Source: Xiheimicrobium sp052034585
GTDB lineage: Bacteria > Myxococcota > Myxococcia > Myxococcales > Myxococcaceae
Direction: 5' to 3'
Assembly: GCA_052034585.1 (NCBI GenBank)
Contig: JBPOIJ010000137.1
Location: 1-64,000 of the forward strand
DNA: 64,000 nucleotides
Part shown: positions 61,273 through 64,000 of the stretch, piece after piece
Layout of the letters: every line of letters begins with the position of its first letter
Numbering within the stretch: position 1 is the stretch's first letter
Position numbers and translations under genes: made by a program
The notes under the pieces: generated by a model
What the model saw: the letters and a program-made list of their open reading frames with translations, nothing else
Databases searched by the model: none
Told to the model about the DNA's origin: nothing

Positions 61273-61995
61273 TCACTGGTATCCGAGGATGAGGCCGCGG
61301 CTGAGAAGCGCCCATCCATCGACCGCCACGAAGAGGAGGATCTTGAACGGCAAGCTCACCTGACTGGGGCTGAGGGTCTGCATGCCCAGGGCGAGGAGCA
61401 CGTTCGCCAGCAGCATGTCGAGAACGAGGAACGGGAGGAAGATCAGGAAGGCGATGATGAAGGCTTCCTTGAGTTCGGTGATCACGAAGGCCGGAATGAC
61501 CACCGAGAGATCGTCCTCCGAGACGGCGGCGACAGCGGTCTCGTCGCCAGCGCGGAGCTCCTTGGCCATCTCGACGAAGCGAGCCCGCTCCTCGGCGCTG
61601 CCATGCTTGACGAGGAAGCTGCGCAACGGGGCGGCAATCTCCGTCGCGTGCGACCCCAGCTCTCGAGAGAACCCGACCTCCGCTTCGACCTCGCGGCCGG
61701 TCTCCCACATCTTCTCCATCGTGGGCGACATCACGTGTGCCGACAGCACGGCTGCGAGGCCCGTCAACACCATCGTCGGTGGGGCCTGCTGGGTGCCGAG
61801 CGCAGAACGAACCATCGACAGCACCACCACGATCTTCGAGAAGCTGGTGAGCATCACGATGACGAAGGGCACGAGCGCCAGCGCGCCCATCAGCACCATC
61901 ATCTGCACCTGGTTGCTCGCCAACGACCCCGCTTCGACCTGCAGTGAGCCGGGTTCGCGGGTGAGGACGGTCGAAGCGAAGGCGAGGGCGTTCAT
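61273..61995 (-). CDS. sctR: Type III secretion export protein SctR
   Basis: 240 aa, FliP/SctR family. MLTSFSKIVVVLSMVRSALG, QQAPPTMVLTGLAAVLSAHV, PAFVITELKEAFIIAFLIFL and PFLVLDMLLANVLLALGMQT are family blocks; four membrane helices. It builds the core of the export gate. The ATG at 61995 overlaps the stop of the FliO-like gene. Confidence 0.95.
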   Translation of the reverse strand: MNALAFASTVLTREPGSLQVEAGSLASNQVQMMVLMGALALVPFVIVMLTSFSKIVVVLSMVRSALGTQQAPPTMVLTGLAAVLSAHVMSPTMEKMWETGREVEAEVGFSRELGSHATEIAAPLRSFLVKHGSAEERARFVEMAKELRAGDETAVAAVSEDDLSVVIPAFVITELKEAFIIAFLIFLPFLVLDMLLANVLLALGMQTLSPSQVSLPFKILLFVAVDGWALLSRGLILGYQ

Positions 61996-62363
61996 GAAGC
62001 GCTCTCCTTCAGGCTCTGCGCCAGGACAGCCGCGCGAGAAGACACGCGGCGGATCCGCGTTCCTCCCTCACCGTGGACGATGAGGAACGATCGGCCGTCC
62101 ACGTCGACGAGGGCGACCCCTGACCGGGCGGAAAGCCCAATCTTCTGGACGATTTGGAGGCGAGGCGTCTTGGCGAACCGACCCGGCAACGCGAGCCCCT
62201 TCTGGCGGAGCGCCCAGGCGGCCAGGCCGGCGATGGCCAGTGCCCCGAGGACGATTCGTGCCCCGGTGGTGAATGAGCCGCTCGAGACGGCAGCGGCGAG
62301 GGCGAGGGCCGAGGTGCAGGCGCCAACGGCGATCAGCTTGGCGCGCGGACTGAGCGCGTTCAC
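61992..62363 (-). CDS. FliO-like small membrane protein
   Basis: 123 aa. One or two N-terminal membrane helices (AVGACTSALALAAAVSSG and IVLGALAIAGLAAWALRQ), then a short soluble domain (RLQIVQKIGLSARSGVALVD, VDGRSFLIVHGEGGTRIRRV) that matches FliO, for example the E. coli pattern LKISASASLGARERVVVVDVE. FliO helps assemble the FliP ring in flagella and is normally absent from injectisomes. The GTG at 62363 overlaps the sctQ stop and its own stop overlaps the sctR start, so the gene is built into the operon in the flagellar position between fliN/M and fliP. Confidence 0.75.
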   Translation of the reverse strand: MNALSPRAKLIAVGACTSALALAAAVSSGSFTTGARIVLGALAIAGLAAWALRQKGLALPGRFAKTPRLQIVQKIGLSARSGVALVDVDGRSFLIVHGEGGTRIRRVSSRAAVLAQSLKESAS

Positions 62364-63511
62364 GGTGCCTCCTCGAGCATCGCGGTGATGCGTGCACCGA
62401 TCTCTCCTTCGACCTCGACCAACTCGGCGAGAGCGATTCGCCGCCCATCGATGCGGAGCGTCACTTGCTGGGCGGCGTTGATGTGCAGCGGCAGGACCGA
62501 GCCAGGCGCAACCGTGCCCAGCTGGCGAATCGGCAGCTGAATGCTGGTCAATTCGATCTCGACGTTGACGGTGATGGTGGTGGCCATTGGGGACTCCGGG
62601 GTGTGAGGGGTGAGGGTGGTAATCGCGAGGCCGTCGGAACCGAGCTCGCCGGCGACCTCGAAGGTCCGGGTGAGGAGCCGCACGGGACCGAGGAGGTGCC
62701 CATCGCGGAGGGCCGTCTTTGCGAAGACGATCACATCGCCTTCGGTGAGCCGGCCGACGTCGCCGATGGCGATCGAGGCCCGGCCGAAGCGGACGCATGC
62801 CTCGAGCGTCGCGGAGAGCACGACCTCCTGCGCAGGAGGCGCTTCGGTCGCGGGCGAAGACTGGATCGCGAGCTGGAGCATCTTCGCGGGCACGAGGATC
62901 CGCGCGACACCGATGGGGTGTTCGCCGGTGAGCTGGAGTTCGATCGCGAAGTGACGCACGGTGGGGTCGATCGCGCGCAGCGCCTCTCCGCGGTCGACGG
63001 TCAGTGAGACGAGACGGGCGCCATAGCGGGCGTCGAAGCCAGGAACTGAGCGGAGCCCCGCGATCGCACTCAGCGCCAGCCAGCCCATCGCCGCGGACTC
63101 GATCCGGGTGAGCGTGTTCACCACAGCTGTCCCGATGTCGCTCCCAGCCGCTACCCGCAGGAGGTGCGCGACCACCGGACCCTCGAGCTCGACGACCGCC
63201 AACGTCGAAGCCGTCGTCAGCTCGACGACGACGAAGAGCGATTCGCGGCCGAGGTGCTGCAGCGGCTGCAGGGTTCCATCGAGCACTCGAGAATCGGCGG
63301 TGAAGGCGTGACCGAGCTGCCCGCCAACCCTGGTGAGCGCCGCGCCGAGCGCCTCTTTCGCCTCGGCTCGGAGCGCAGGTCGCGAGGCAAGTTCGAGGTG
63401 CGCGCGGCTGAAACGCTTCAGGGGAATGAGGCTGACTCGGCGCCCCACCGGCTTCGGGCGCGCCGGCTGTGCCTTCGAGACCGCGGATAGCTGGGTGGGA
63501 GCGTCGTGCAT
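62360..63511 (-). CDS. sctQ: Type III secretion C-ring protein SctQ
   Basis: 383 aa, FliM/FliN (SPOA) family. The N-terminal part (KRFSRAHLELASRPALRAEA) and middle domain are FliM-like in length. The C-terminal SPOA domain is clear: VNVEIELTSIQLPIRQLGTV, APGSVLPLHINAAQQVTLRI and an ending near LVEVEGEIGARITAML. A weaker SPOA-like copy lies before it (about 235-290). It forms the cytoplasmic sorting platform or C-ring. The ATG at 63511 lacks a strong ribosome site. Confidence 0.9.
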   Translation of the reverse strand: MHDAPTQLSAVSKAQPARPKPVGRRVSLIPLKRFSRAHLELASRPALRAEAKEALGAALTRVGGQLGHAFTADSRVLDGTLQPLQHLGRESLFVVVELTTASTLAVVELEGPVVAHLLRVAAGSDIGTAVVNTLTRIESAAMGWLALSAIAGLRSVPGFDARYGARLVSLTVDRGEALRAIDPTVRHFAIELQLTGEHPIGVARILVPAKMLQLAIQSSPATEAPPAQEVVLSATLEACVRFGRASIAIGDVGRLTEGDVIVFAKTALRDGHLLGPVRLLTRTFEVAGELGSDGLAITTLTPHTPESPMATTITVNVEIELTSIQLPIRQLGTVAPGSVLPLHINAAQQVTLRIDGRRIALAELVEVEGEIGARITAMLEEAP

Positions 63512-63588
63512 GAACGCCGATGGTTCACGCCCTGTTCCGCTTCAAGGTCCTGAAACTACGAGCCTTTCGTTGGTCCGCGCAGAGAGAT

Positions 63589-63948
63589 TCAGCCGAAGCG
63601 GGCCTCGCGGACGAGACGGGCGGCCACCGCTTTCAAGGCGGGCGCGACCGACACAGGCTGTGCTCCCGCGGGCCGGAGTTGTTGAGGGAGATGCGCGATC
63701 AGCGCGGCCCGGAGCGCGGCTGGGACCTGGGTGAGGAGGGTGTGAATCCGCGCAGAGAACTGAGGGGAGGGCCCAAACTCATGGGAGAGGCGCGCCTGAC
63801 GAGTCGCCGAGTCCATCGTCGTCAGCTGCTTCGCACAGCTCCGCGCGCGCTCGGCCTGGCTGGGCGCGAAGCCCTCGAGGAGCTCCGATGCCTCGCTCTT
63901 CTTCACGGCCACGAGGAGGAGCGTCGTGCGTTCTGCGAACCCGGACAT
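63589..63948 (-). CDS. Small helical protein upstream of sctQ
   Basis: 119 aa from ATG 63948 (a GTG at 63987 is also in frame). All-helical, with FAERTTLLLVAVKKSEASEL resembling the first helices of FliG-type domains, and an ALRAALIAHLPQQL repeat-like helix; this resemblance is weak. It lies 77 bp upstream of sctQ on the same strand, so it is probably part of the type III operon. Not recognised with confidence; the operon continues beyond the window edge. Confidence 0.55.
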   Translation of the reverse strand: MSGFAERTTLLLVAVKKSEASELLEGFAPSQAERARSCAKQLTTMDSATRQARLSHEFGPSPQFSARIHTLLTQVPAALRAALIAHLPQQLRPAGAQPVSVAPALKAVAARLVREARFG

Positions 63949-64000
63949 GCGCGGAGGATCTCTCGTCGGTTTGAGTGCAGGCAACACGTGGGCGGCTCGG

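Overview
The window is one continuous piece of a high-GC chromosome, almost certainly from a Myxococcota (myxobacterial) genome. The signs are a Ser/Thr kinase with a PEGA domain, a DUF2378 (Myxococcus paralogous family) protein, two PilZ proteins, many lipoproteins with Cys-rich modules or Gly/Ser linkers, an operon for the core of a non-flagellar type III secretion system, many GTG starts, and heavy use of 4-bp ATGA/GTGA gene overlaps. No rRNA, tRNA, CRISPR array, insertion sequence or prophage was seen.

Layout. 1-11.4 kb is accessory and envelope-related: a partial Cys-rich lipoprotein, a small secreted peptide, an outer-membrane protein divergent from a TetR regulator with a 27-bp palindrome between them, a PEGA Ser/Thr kinase, a hemerythrin-like protein, a beta-propeller-like protein, an eight-haem cytochrome lipoprotein with a collagen-like stalk, and a five-gene operon headed by an APP1-type phosphatase. 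11.5-17 kb holds an FMO/SDR/PF10118 oxidoreductase operon divergent from an AraC regulator, then a haem/copper-monooxygenase-like lipoprotein. 17-23 kb has a large unknown protein, a phosphofructokinase, DUF2378, small lipoproteins and a PilZ protein.

23.0-41.1 kb is a nearly complete division and cell-wall (dcw) cluster in the order mraZ, STAS gene, rsmH, ftsL, ftsI (with PASTA), murE, murF, mraY, murD, ftsW, murG, murC, murB, ftsQ, ftsA, ftsZ. It has no ddl. A sigma70-like promoter and MraZ-box-like repeats precede mraZ. A closely related element with exact sigma54-type -24/-12 spacing lies just upstream of both ftsQ and ftsZ, the two places where the tight packing of the cluster is broken.

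41-55 kb holds small envelope proteins, a DUF4159 plus von Willebrand-type membrane pair, acylphosphatase, an RNase E/G with a long leader and a large insertion in its S1 domain, PilZ, a YihY-type membrane protein, an HU/IHF-like protein and an AAA ATPase gene broken by a one-base frameshift. 55-64 kb (minus strand) carries a large lipoprotein and the export core of a type III system: sctQ, a FliO-like gene, sctR, sctS, sctT, sctU, sctV. This is the flagellar order fliM/N-fliO-fliP-fliQ-fliR-flhB-flhA, including a FliO-like gene that injectisomes normally lack.

The most interesting points are the paired sigma54-like elements in the dcw cluster, the flagellum-like type III operon with its FliO-like gene, the STAS protein built into the dcw cluster, and the collagen-tethered multihaem lipoprotein. 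Domain and family calls come from reading the translated sequence and from general knowledge of the families. No database search was run.
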